From Candidatus Latescibacterota bacterium (lineage in GTDB: Bacteria > Latescibacterota > UBA2968), in assembly GCA_022821275.1 (NCBI GenBank), contig JAJEDY010000017.1, positions 1 to 35,261 of the forward strand: a stretch of DNA of 35,261 nt, in the 5' to 3' direction. The notes beneath the pieces are model-generated. The model was not told the origin of the DNA, did no database searches, and saw nothing but the letters and a program-made list of their open reading frames with translations. The translations under genes were made by a program, and so were the position numbers. Positions 1 to 6,270 of this stretch are shown here, in pieces; position 1 is the stretch's first letter; each line of letters opens with the position of its first letter.

Positions 1-132
1 TCCTTGTTTCAGTGGATTGATGATAAAACTGGCATACAAAAAGCCTGTAAGGTGCGATCCTATAACGGGTTACTCGTCCATATCTTTGGACGAATAGCCG
101 CTGCTTGCTTCTTAATCGCTTTTTACTCTTGA
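1..132 (+). CDS. C-terminal tail of an unidentified protein (possibly a transposase)
   Basis: Reading frame 1 is open from the first base to a TGA at 130-132 and gives 43 residues ending VHIFGRIAAACFLIAFYS. No start lies in the window, so it is the 3' end of a longer gene. The composition (basic, then a hydrophobic C-terminal helix) loosely resembles the ends of DDE transposases, but I see no catalytic residue and cannot assign a family. The 124 bases between it and the next gene hold nothing I recognise. Confidence 0.35.
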   Translation, partial: SLFQWIDDKTGIQKACKVRSYNGLLVHIFGRIAAACFLIAFYS

Positions 133-256
133 TTCGCGTTCCTATCTAAGAGTAGAACTCGCTACATATATCTTAAAGGAGCAGGGAGCGAATGCAACTG
201 TAGGGCAAGTGGACATGTTAGGCGACTTTCGTAGTAACCCATTTCTCAGCAGCAAC

Positions 257-1063
257 TTATTCGAGATTCGGTGCTGCATCGCTCTGGCTGATTCCCTTCG
301 CCGTCATGAATCGCGGTCGATTGAGGACGTTGAAGCTCCTCGAGTGCAGGGCCGACATGTTCGTGACATACGCCTCGCCCGGATCTCCTGTCAGTTCTAC
401 GACACGCAGAGGATGACCGAAAACGTCGGTGGATTTCTCCATGAATCGTTGCCTGCGATCCTCGGAGTCCCTTTTATGAGTTAGATTTCGCAGCCAGGTG
501 TGAGAGGCAAAGAACCTTTGCTTTATGTGCTTGACCTTCAGGTCAAGCTGCTGCGGGGTGAGTTCGCTGTAGAACTTGCACACAACGTGGTGTGAACCCT
601 CAACCAGAACCGTGCCTCCTCCTTCCGGATCGACCTTACTCAGAAAGCAGAAAATGAAGATGTCGCGGAGCTGGTCAACATTGCGAAGCGGGTTTCCGTG
701 CCAGTGCCAGTCGGTTGCGATGTCCCAACTTTCTCGCTGCTGGGGGAAGGTGTACAGCACAATGCCGCGATCTTTCGGGGGATGCCACCGTCCCTGACCG
801 AGCAACTGATCTACCACTGCTGCAAATTCTGCGGTCATGGCTTCTCGAAAGATGCGAGAGTTTCTCACGGATCGGCTGACTCCTCCCGGGTATTTTCGCC
901 AGGTCGCAGGATCATCCCGCAATACGCCCTCTCTCTCCAGCCGACGCCAGATCGTTGATTCCATCTCTGCGGCGTCTTCGGCCGAAAAGGCGCGCACTTT
1001 GACGTAGCCTCGGGTGCGGAGTTGCTCAAGGTCTTGTTTGTTCAGTAGTCTGTCAGTCAGCAT
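257..1063 (-). CDS. Phytanoyl-CoA dioxygenase-like (PhyH) protein
   Basis: This 268-residue protein has the length and layout of the PhyH family of Fe(II)/2-oxoglutarate oxygenases, cytoplasmic enzymes that hydroxylate small organic substrates. The double-stranded beta-helix core is visible as the metal-site region DWHWHG (118-123), the central GGGTVLVEGSHH strand-turn (148-159), and the distal His240 with Arg251 for 2-oxoglutarate. The usual HxD triad motif reads H120-W-H122, so the canonical Asp is absent. That leaves iron binding uncertain. The start ATG follows AAAGG at a good distance. The gene stands alone at the left end, and the last bases of repeat copy 1 supply its likely promoter. 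The substrate cannot be inferred. Confidence 0.8.
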   Translation of the reverse strand: MLTDRLLNKQDLEQLRTRGYVKVRAFSAEDAAEMESTIWRRLEREGVLRDDPATWRKYPGGVSRSVRNSRIFREAMTAEFAAVVDQLLGQGRWHPPKDRGIVLYTFPQQRESWDIATDWHWHGNPLRNVDQLRDIFIFCFLSKVDPEGGGTVLVEGSHHVVCKFYSELTPQQLDLKVKHIKQRFFASHTWLRNLTHKRDSEDRRQRFMEKSTDVFGHPLRVVELTGDPGEAYVTNMSALHSRSFNVLNRPRFMTAKGISQSDAAPNLE

Positions 1064-1084
1064 GGAATTGCCTTTCTACATCGG

Positions 1085-1114
1085 TGAATAAAATGAATTC
1101 GCCACGGATGTCAA
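1085..1114 (-). promoter_or_regulatory. Putative sigma70 promoter for the PhyH gene
   Basis: On the minus strand TTGACA (1114-1109) is followed by TTATTC or TATTCA at a 17 or 18 bp spacing (down to 1085). The PhyH start is about 20 bp further on. The -35 hexamer lies inside the repeated element, which therefore may have brought the promoter with it. Confidence 0.45.
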
Positions 1115-1127
1115 TCAGACACGAAGT

Positions 1128-1259
1128 TGGCAGAGGGTGTGGGGATGGTGTACAACTTCGACAGAAGTTCATCGAACCCATATACGAGATATCCTGCAGG
1201 ATACCCGTAGCCCTCGGTTTGGAAGCCCTCGGGGCCAGTACCACTGGCTCTCACCCCCT
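1128..1259 (-). pseudogene. tRNA-Sec-like element, copy 1, disrupted by a 26-bp insert
   Basis: Same sequence as the intact element at 3111-3216, but a 26-bp palindrome is inserted inside the T loop (1147-1172). That destroys the T arm as a continuous structure. The variable-arm stem is kept (its loop is TGCA here, CGCA in copy 2), as are the acceptor strands and the D arm. It is unlikely to give a functional tRNA. Confidence 0.45.
1147..1172. repeat. 26-bp palindromic insertion, copy A
   Basis: Comparison with repeat copy 2 shows exactly 26 extra bases here, flanked by AT on both sides. The insert forms a hairpin with stem AACTTC/GAAGTT and loop GACA. It matches 22 of 26 bases of the second copy at 1634-1659. 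Confidence 0.7.
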
Positions 1260-1320
1260 GCTCAATAATACGACGATACCATAAAATGGAATGTTTCGGA
1301 TGGGATAGGGGAGACGACAC

Positions 1321-1512
1321 CTTTGACGTAGCCGCCATTTGCCTACCGGAATTCGGACGCTCCCACCTCGCTCGCCAAGGGCGTCAATCGCCTCCTGAAT
1401 CCCCGAGGTAGCCGAATCCCTGATCGAGAAATATTTCAAGGGATGGCCAGCCTCCCAGAATCTCATCTTTGACCGAGCCAAACAGATCGCGTTCGTCGTA
1501 TCGCTGTTGCAT
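1321..1512 (-). pseudogene. N-terminal fragment of a beta-helix (pectate-lyase-like) protein
   Basis: An ATG at 1512 preceded by AAGGA opens a frame beginning MQQRYDERDLFGSVKDEILG. After a frameshift near 1420 the neighbouring frame reads GIQEAIDALGERGGSVRIP followed by VGKWRLR. That is the typical first turn of right-handed beta-helix proteins of the pectate lyase 3 kind, in which a line of alternating hydrophobic residues precedes 'P.G.Y.L'. The fragment stops where the ~200-bp repeat begins, so it is both frameshifted and truncated. Such proteins usually act on polysaccharides, but nothing can be said about this relic's former substrate. Confidence 0.45.
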
Positions 1513-1544
1513 TGCGTTGTCCTTGAAAAGGTGGTCAGTCGGGT

Positions 1545-1764
1545 CCTTCTTTTCGCCATTTGCGTTTGGGCGGCAAGGGGAGAAGCTGTTGCCATTGCGC
1601 TTCGGTGACATTTATTGGATATTGCCGGTGCGTATGAACTGCTGGCGCAGTTGTACCCCGCTCCATCTTTGTCCTTTCCTTTCAGGGTTATATAACCTGA
1701 ATTTGGACAGATGAATATGCTTTTTCAACGCTTTTTTGACTCCCAATACTTTTAAAACAGCTTC
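1545..1764 (-). mobile_element. Remnant of an IS5-family element (5' end only)
   Basis: This stretch aligns with the left part of the complete element at 29004-29931. The terminal inverted repeat (1748-1764, ending CAGCTTC), the leader, and the first ~30 transposase codons (NVTEAQWQQLLPLPPKRKWR, against NVTEAQWQLLIPRLPKRKWR in the intact copy) are recognisable. It then reaches a stop and loses similarity near 1545. A 26-bp palindrome lies in frame just after the start codon. The copy is diverged, so this insertion predates the intact one. Confidence 0.8.
1634..1659 (-). repeat. 26-bp palindromic insertion, copy B
   Basis: On the minus strand the hairpin is AACTGC-GCCA-GCAGTT. Relative to copy A the stem has T-A replaced by G-C at matching positions, a compensatory pair, while the outer bases are conserved. 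It sits inside the first codons of the IS transposase relic and keeps the frame, adding about nine codons. Confidence 0.65.
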
Positions 1765-1779
1765 TAAGGATGTTTTCAC

Positions 1780-2616
1780 ATGCCCAATATAGACTTTCCA
1801 ATCCATAATCAGACACTGGTGCAGAAACTCTATCTGGCACACGCTGACTATTTGCAGGAGTACTGTAGATATGATATAGAAATTACTGGAAGAGCTTTCA
1901 ACCAGAGAGGCAACAATCGCGCATTCTTTGTTCATAAACTCAGTATGAAGAATAGGATCATCCTGATGGGAGATGAAACGCCTGAGCTAATCAGCGAACT
2001 GATTGAATGGTACGATAAATATGATGCAGAAGCTTGCAATATAGAGATCAATCCTTCAAATCTCTATGTATCCGCCCAACAAGAATATCCTCCGAAGTTG
2101 ACTGATTTTCTCATCCAAAGAGGTTTCTTTGCTAGCTCCTTTAGAACGGTATGGGTTTGCGCACCGGAAGTCTCAAAAATGGAAACTCCTCCTGACATCA
2201 CGATTAAGCGATTCGAATCAGACGAAATAGACGCATTTATCGAAGACTTGAATGTCGCTGAAAAAATAGAAGATAAAGAACGTGCAAAGGCCAGAGAAGA
2301 TGAAATACGAAGGGATGAGGGGAGCAACGATTGGATTCACTACATCGCTTATGTAGACAAAATTCCCAGTGCTACAGCCACCCTCTTTATAACTGAAGAT
2401 GTCGGTTATCTTGCTTGGGGATATACGCGACCAGAGGCTCGTAATCAGGGTCTTCACGGGTATCTTATCAATGAAAGAGTAAATGACTCTGCACTACGAG
2501 GATGTTCTTTATCATTTTCCGTCACCAATTTCAATGACCAAAGTTCAATGAATTTACAGAGACTTGGATTTCGGTTAGCATACAACTACATTAGATTTGT
2601 GAAGAAACTTAATTAA
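1780..2616 (+). CDS. GNAT-family N-acetyltransferase
   Basis: This 278-residue protein carries a GNAT acetyl-CoA-binding fold in its C-terminal half. The beta4 strand YLAWGYTRPEARNQGLHGYL (about 208-227) contains the motif A pattern R-N-Q-G-L-H-G, followed by SFSVTNFNDQSSMNLQRLGF, the usual asparagine/'LGF' region. The N-terminal half has no motif I recognise and may be a degenerate second GNAT domain, as in two-domain GNATs. The acceptor is unknown. An AAGGA precedes the ATG and immediately abuts the end of the IS remnant, so the gene may use a promoter within that relic. It converges with the VOC gene, overlapping by four bases. Confidence 0.8.
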   Translation: MPNIDFPIHNQTLVQKLYLAHADYLQEYCRYDIEITGRAFNQRGNNRAFFVHKLSMKNRIILMGDETPELISELIEWYDKYDAEACNIEINPSNLYVSAQQEYPPKLTDFLIQRGFFASSFRTVWVCAPEVSKMETPPDITIKRFESDEIDAFIEDLNVAEKIEDKERAKAREDEIRRDEGSNDWIHYIAYVDKIPSATATLFITEDVGYLAWGYTRPEARNQGLHGYLINERVNDSALRGCSLSFSVTNFNDQSSMNLQRLGFRLAYNYIRFVKKLN

Positions 2617-2984
2617 ATCTTCACATTGGCATAAAAATTGACGATGTTCCCATCCGGGTCACGAAACCAAACGGATCGGCGCCCCCACGGTTGGGTTGTA
2701 GGCGGTTTAACAATCTCAACATTCAGGGCCTTTAAACGCTCAAATTCATGGTCAACGTCTTCTACTTCAAACTCGATCGTATAGCTACCATATCCAGTCC
2801 CCTTCAAGTATCCAGGAGCCATCTTCTCCATGCGTTCTGAGGAGAAGATGGACAAAACGGCACCCTCTGTTGGAATGATTTCAAATACATTCCCATCTTC
2901 AGGTTCAAGTTTTAGGATTTCTCTGTAGAAAGCGCATAATCTGTCCACATTCTGTGTTATAATACAAATACCATTGAACCGCAT
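2613..2984 (-). CDS. VOC (glyoxalase/bleomycin-resistance) family protein
   Basis: This 123-residue single-module vicinal oxygen chelate protein follows the beta-alpha-beta-beta-beta plan twice. It starts ICIITQNVDRLCAFYREIL, the first strand and helix, and ends WGRRSVWFRDPDGNIVNFYA, the hallmark C-terminal strand with D-P-D-G-N. Members bind a metal and either isomerise or cleave small molecules or sequester drugs. The exact role is not predictable. The ATG at 2984 follows GGAG at eight bases. It is cytoplasmic with no signal peptide. Its stop overlaps the stop of the convergent GNAT gene. Repeat copy 2 lies about 90 bp upstream. Confidence 0.85.
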   Translation of the reverse strand: MRFNGICIITQNVDRLCAFYREILKLEPEDGNVFEIIPTEGAVLSIFSSERMEKMAPGYLKGTGYGSYTIEFEVEDVDHEFERLKALNVEIVKPPTTQPWGRRSVWFRDPDGNIVNFYANVKI

Positions 2985-3076
2985 GATGAATCTCCAGAAG
3001 TCTCAGAGTGAAATTCTTTTGGACTACGCAGGACGCGTCTAGCTGCCAGCTCTTTTTGCCCCTGTCATATATCGTC

Positions 3077-3277
3077 TGAATTCGCCACTGATGTCAAGCA
3101 GACACGAAGTTGGCAGAGGGTGTGGGGATCGAACCCATATACGAGATATCCCGCAGGATACCCGTAGCCCTCGGTTTGGAAGCCCTCGGGGCCAGTACCA
3201 CTGGCTCTCACCCCCTGCTCAATAATACGACGCTATCATAAAATGGAATGTTTCGGATGGGATAGGGAAGACGATAC
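3077..3277 (-). repeat. ~200-bp direct repeat, copy 2 (carries intact tRNA-like element)
   Basis: Second copy of the element at 1094-1320, without the 26-bp insert. It begins three bases after the stop of the GNAT::MFS gene. The high identity, with the tRNA-like core differing by one loop base, points to a recent duplication or to conversion between copies. The ~1.75 kb between the copies holds only accessory and broken genes. Confidence 0.85.
3111..3216 (-). tRNA. tRNA-like element resembling tRNA-Sec (anticodon arm abnormal)
   Basis: Read on the minus strand, AGGGGGTG pairs with CACCCTCT as an 8-bp acceptor stem, followed by G and CCA. A 4-bp T stem TGGG/CCCA with loop TTCGATC stacks directly on it. 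A D arm GCCAG-TGGTA-CTGGC and a long variable arm GGTATCC-TGCG-GGATATC (3162-3145) are clear. An 8+4 bp branch and a long variable arm are features of bacterial tRNA-Sec and of the tRNA-Sec-like allo-tRNAs. The anticodon region GGGCTTCCAAACC resembles the selC loop but has an extra C, and its 3' strand does not pair: CCGAGGG occurs on both sides. It could be a relic or a divergent tRNA. A TATTAT box (3227-3222) lies five bases upstream. Confidence 0.4.
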
Positions 3278-3279
3278 AG

Positions 3280-4704
3280 TCACGGTTCTTTGTCTTCGAT
3301 ACGAACAACAGACGGAATCATCCGAGCAGATGTTCCGAGAACGAGGGTCAGCACTCCTGCTGCTAAAAACCACGGCTGTGGTCCAAATACATCCGTTACA
3401 GGACCTATTACGATGAGACCGAGCATTGTTGTAGATTGGACAGAACTATGAAGCGCGCCAAATACGCGGCCTTGTAGATGGGGATCGACATTGGCCTGAA
3501 GGAGCGCCCGGAGAGGCGCGTTAATTAGCGAGCTACCGACGCCGCTTACAGCTATGCCTGTGATGGCTAAAGCAAGGCGGGTATGAGGGGCTATACCTAC
3601 GAGTATTGTTCCAATGCCATACACGATCCAGCCGAAGATCGTCGTCATGATTCGGCGTCGGAAGCCTCCCCATGCCCCGACCAGAAGACCTCCCAGGACA
3701 ATGCCCATTCCCCAGGCAGAATTAAACCAGCCGAGTTCGGTTGCACCTCCATTGAAGTGATTTGTTATCAAGAGGGGAGAGATGGTCATCTTCGTGTTCC
3801 CAAATATGTTTAATACGGCAGCAATCAAGAGTACATTCCGAAGACCATGCCATCTCCACAAATAACGAAATCCTTCCTGCATATCAGCCCAGATCCCGTC
3901 CGCCTGGCTTCGCTTCTCCTCCATCCTTTTGGGCTGTGGAATCATAATGAAGATGAGGGGGACAATAGCAAGCATCGCCGTCAAAACATCGATGGCCAAT
4001 ATGAGATGCATTTCGAACACGGCCAATGCCAGTGCTCCAAGGGGAGGCCCTCCCATGCTGAGTGCTCCATGCAGGGTTTGGTTCGTCCCCTGAATCCTGG
4101 CCAGATGTTTTTCGGGCACCATCAGAGGCGTGGAAGTTATCATTGCCAGGCCCTGGAATGCACGGCCAATACTCGCCAGGAAGTTTACTGCGTAGATATG
4201 CCAGATCTCGATAATGTCCATCCAGAAAAGACCAGCAAGACCGGCCATGGCTATCGCAACAAGTGCAAATCCGAGTTTATCGAGGACCCGGATGGCACCC
4301 GTATTATTGGAGGCTGTCACAGCCGAAATCCTGTACAGGTCCAAATGCTCAAATCCAAATCGAAGGATTACCAGTGCGGCATCTGTGCAGTACCCCTTAC
4401 GTCTGTCCCTCCTGCGGGCAATGCCAGCACCGAGGCTGGCGGTGCGATTTCTCAAGTCGATTTCCGACAACTGAATATCGCCAAGGAGATTTCCATCTGG
4501 ACTGAAGATGCCCAGGTAAATTTGAGTCTTTCCTTGTTGCTCCTGGATTTCCTCGAACCATTTGTCCGAACCCTCGATTGAATGACCAGGTCTGACTGGT
4601 TCCGTCGGAATTGGCTCCTCGAGTTCATAATGTTCCCAAAGGGTGCGGCAATGCTCGCGTTCCATAGTTCTTAAAACCACTTTTTCACCACGTAATTCGA
4701 TCAT
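3280..4704 (-). CDS. Chimeric protein: truncated GNAT domain fused to a truncated MFS transporter
   Basis: Residues 1-146 are a RimJ/RimL-type GNAT domain (LRGEKVVLRTMEREHC start, motif A region RRRDRRKGYCTDAA at about 97-110, then SNNTGAIRVLDKLGF at 132-146). The last GNAT strand and helix are missing. Without a stop the frame continues as a major facilitator protein that lacks its first two membrane helices. FALVAIAMAGLAGLFW looks like TM3, and about ten helices follow to the C-terminus, with the LVPxxxLxR-like loop MVPEKHLARIQ between TM4 and TM5, as in macrolide-type drug exporters. This is best explained by a deletion joining two tandem genes near 4266. Transport activity is doubtful. 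GAGG lies nine bases before the ATG. Confidence 0.8.
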   Translation of the reverse strand: MIELRGEKVVLRTMEREHCRTLWEHYELEEPIPTEPVRPGHSIEGSDKWFEEIQEQQGKTQIYLGIFSPDGNLLGDIQLSEIDLRNRTASLGAGIARRRDRRKGYCTDAALVILRFGFEHLDLYRISAVTASNNTGAIRVLDKLGFALVAIAMAGLAGLFWMDIIEIWHIYAVNFLASIGRAFQGLAMITSTPLMVPEKHLARIQGTNQTLHGALSMGGPPLGALALAVFEMHLILAIDVLTAMLAIVPLIFIMIPQPKRMEEKRSQADGIWADMQEGFRYLWRWHGLRNVLLIAAVLNIFGNTKMTISPLLITNHFNGGATELGWFNSAWGMGIVLGGLLVGAWGGFRRRIMTTIFGWIVYGIGTILVGIAPHTRLALAITGIAVSGVGSSLINAPLRALLQANVDPHLQGRVFGALHSSVQSTTMLGLIVIGPVTDVFGPQPWFLAAGVLTLVLGTSARMIPSVVRIEDKEP

Positions 4705-4706
4705 AA

Positions 4707-4735
4707 GAGGTAACCTCGTGATTTATCAGATAAAT
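4707..4735. promoter_or_regulatory. Two adjacent palindromes upstream of the GNAT::MFS gene
   Basis: GAGGTAACCTC (4707-4717) and ATTTATCAGATAAAT (4721-4735) are perfect inverted repeats placed directly before the start codon. The first contains the Shine-Dalgarno sequence on the minus strand and could also fold in the mRNA. The second has the size of a dimeric repressor site. Confidence 0.4.
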
Positions 4736-4744
4736 TGGAGTCGC

Positions 4745-4970
4745 TCACAGTCTCTTTTCAAAAAAAATCACATTAAATCCAGATAGCCTTTGTCGTTCAA
4801 TTTCACAATATCCGTTTTTTTCATATAAATAGATATGTCTCTTCAATCGTATGAAGGTCATTGTCTTGTGCGCCGCTACCAACATTTGCGCCAACCTGAT
4901 CCAGTGCTAAGTTGTGTAGATTCCAAACTTCATTGTGGTCAGAAGCCCGATAACGACGAATTTTCAACAT
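4745..4970 (-). pseudogene. GNAT acetyltransferase relic with an internal deletion
   Basis: From an ATG at 4970 with AAGGAG upstream the frame reads MLKIRRYRASDHNEVWNLHN and on to HTIEETYL, a normal GNAT N-terminus of about 47 residues, then meets TGA. A base or so out of frame the sequence resumes as LYEKNGYCEIERQRLSGFNV and IFFEKRL, the standard GNAT C-terminus, ending at a TGA (4745-4747). The whole acetyl-CoA-binding centre, about 80-90 residues, is missing and the junction is out of frame. It lies between the sulfatase and the GNAT::MFS chimera, so two neighbouring genes both show internal deletions. Confidence 0.75.
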
Positions 4971-5004
4971 AAATATCTCCTTGAGTGTGTGCTATCGTTG
5001 CGTT

Positions 5005-6207
5005 TCAGGCTTTTGATGTTTGTTGGGCTTCGCACGCTTGTTTCCAGACATGATGTTCTGCCATCATCTTCTCAACTTTTTCAGGGGCGGTGGCGCGCAG
5101 ATCGCGTTGTTCTTCGGGATCGGTGCTCAGGTCGAACAGGCCGTCTGGTTTGCCGTTTGTGGCGTGGAGTTTCAGATTGCCCTCACGGATCGCGGCCTCT
5201 GTCCTGTACGTCCAGTGCAGCGTGCGGTCCAGGGGCTGCTCTTTGCCTTCGAAAAGAGGCCATGCATTTTGGGCATCGATGACGCGGTCGTCGGGCACAG
5301 GTGCACCGGCGAGAGCGGCGAATGTCGCGTAGAGATCATAGTGTACCCAGGGGGTGTTGGTTTTTGTATTTGGAGCGATTTTTCCGGGCCAGACCGCGTT
5401 GCAGATTACTCTTAGCGAACGCTCCCAAAGGGTTCGACCATAGCCATTGGTCCGGCTGCCTCCCTGATCGCTCAGGAATACGATGAGCGTATTCTCCGCA
5501 ATACCGGCATGGTGTACCGCATCCAGCACGCGCCCCACGCACAGGTCCAGGTATTCGACCATATACTGGTAGTTTATCAATGGATCATCGCTGTGATAGT
5601 ATCCGGGTGGGGCCTGGTAGGGACCGTGTGGGGCATAAAAGGCGAGATTCAGGTAGAAGGGGTCTGGCTCTTGGGATTGGCGGTTGATAAATTTGATTGC
5701 TTCATCCGTAAACAGGGTATCGAAGTAACCCTCATCCGCTATGGGTTCCAGACCGCGAAAAAAGTGGCTTTTCATGTCGCGGTTGTAAAGGTGGGTGTAG
5801 TAGTCGGCATGGCCGGCGTTGCTGCCGTAAAATTCATGAAAGCCGTGGTGTAGGGGGTTGAATGTCGCAGCGTATCCCAGATTCCATTTTCCAAACAGCC
5901 CTGTTGTGTATCCGGCATTGTGCAAAAGCCTGGCTATAGAGACTTCCTGGAGCGAGAGTCCGGATTCCGGATCATCTGGACGTGTCTGTGAGTTGATGCC
6001 AACCCGATACGGATGCCTGCCCGTGTTCCAGGCGCAACGCGCTGGTGAACACAGTGGGGTTGCGATCAGGCAGTTGTTGAATACAACACCCTCGCTCGCC
6101 ATTGTGTTCAATCTGGGCGTTTCGAATATTCCTTCGCCATAATAATCGACGGCTTCGCGACCGAGGTTGTCGGCGACCATGAAGATGATATTGGGATGAT
6201 TTTTCAT
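5005..6207 (-). CDS. Sulfatase with altered catalytic residues
   Basis: This 400-residue protein of the formylglycine sulfatase family has the signature CSPARCAWNTGR, with Cys53 as the residue converted to formylglycine. His194 (YAPHGPY) is kept. Several usual catalytic positions differ: the N-terminal metal pair is D13-N14, the GKWHxG motif reads GKWNLG (Asn109 instead of His), the C-terminal metal pair is D247-Q248, and the Lys before WEGG is replaced (GRTLWERSL). It may have a modified mechanism or be inactive. No signal peptide is seen, so it is probably cytoplasmic. AAGGA precedes the ATG. It lies downstream of the PLP decarboxylase in the long minus-strand run. Its substrate is unknown. 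Confidence 0.88.
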   Translation of the reverse strand: MKNHPNIIFMVADNLGREAVDYYGEGIFETPRLNTMASEGVVFNNCLIATPLCSPARCAWNTGRHPYRVGINSQTRPDDPESGLSLQEVSIARLLHNAGYTTGLFGKWNLGYAATFNPLHHGFHEFYGSNAGHADYYTHLYNRDMKSHFFRGLEPIADEGYFDTLFTDEAIKFINRQSQEPDPFYLNLAFYAPHGPYQAPPGYYHSDDPLINYQYMVEYLDLCVGRVLDAVHHAGIAENTLIVFLSDQGGSRTNGYGRTLWERSLRVICNAVWPGKIAPNTKTNTPWVHYDLYATFAALAGAPVPDDRVIDAQNAWPLFEGKEQPLDRTLHWTYRTEAAIREGNLKLHATNGKPDGLFDLSTDPEEQRDLRATAPEKVEKMMAEHHVWKQACEAQQTSKA

Positions 6208-6270
6208 TGGTGTTTCCTTAACAGATTGAAAAGTATAAACTTATGGTTGGGCAGGAATCCAGGGACAATA

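Larger units (their letters stand above)
1094..1320 (-). repeat. ~200-bp direct repeat, copy 1 (carries tRNA-like element)
   Basis: Nearly identical to 3077-3277 apart from a 26-bp insertion (1147-1172) and about ten single-base differences near the ends. The repeat holds a TATTAT box, a tRNA-like core and a downstream TTGACA. Its right edge at about 1320 coincides with the point where a beta-helix protein fragment loses its coding sense. Confidence 0.85.

Noticed and set aside
1612-1935. 107-codon minus-strand ORF spanning the IS remnant
   Set aside because: It runs across the IS end and antisense to the GNAT gene; only part of it matches IS leader DNA.
3847-4581. 244-codon plus-strand ORF opposite the GNAT::MFS gene
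   Set aside because: Cys/Ser/Pro-rich shadow without motifs; the minus strand shows clear GNAT and membrane segments.
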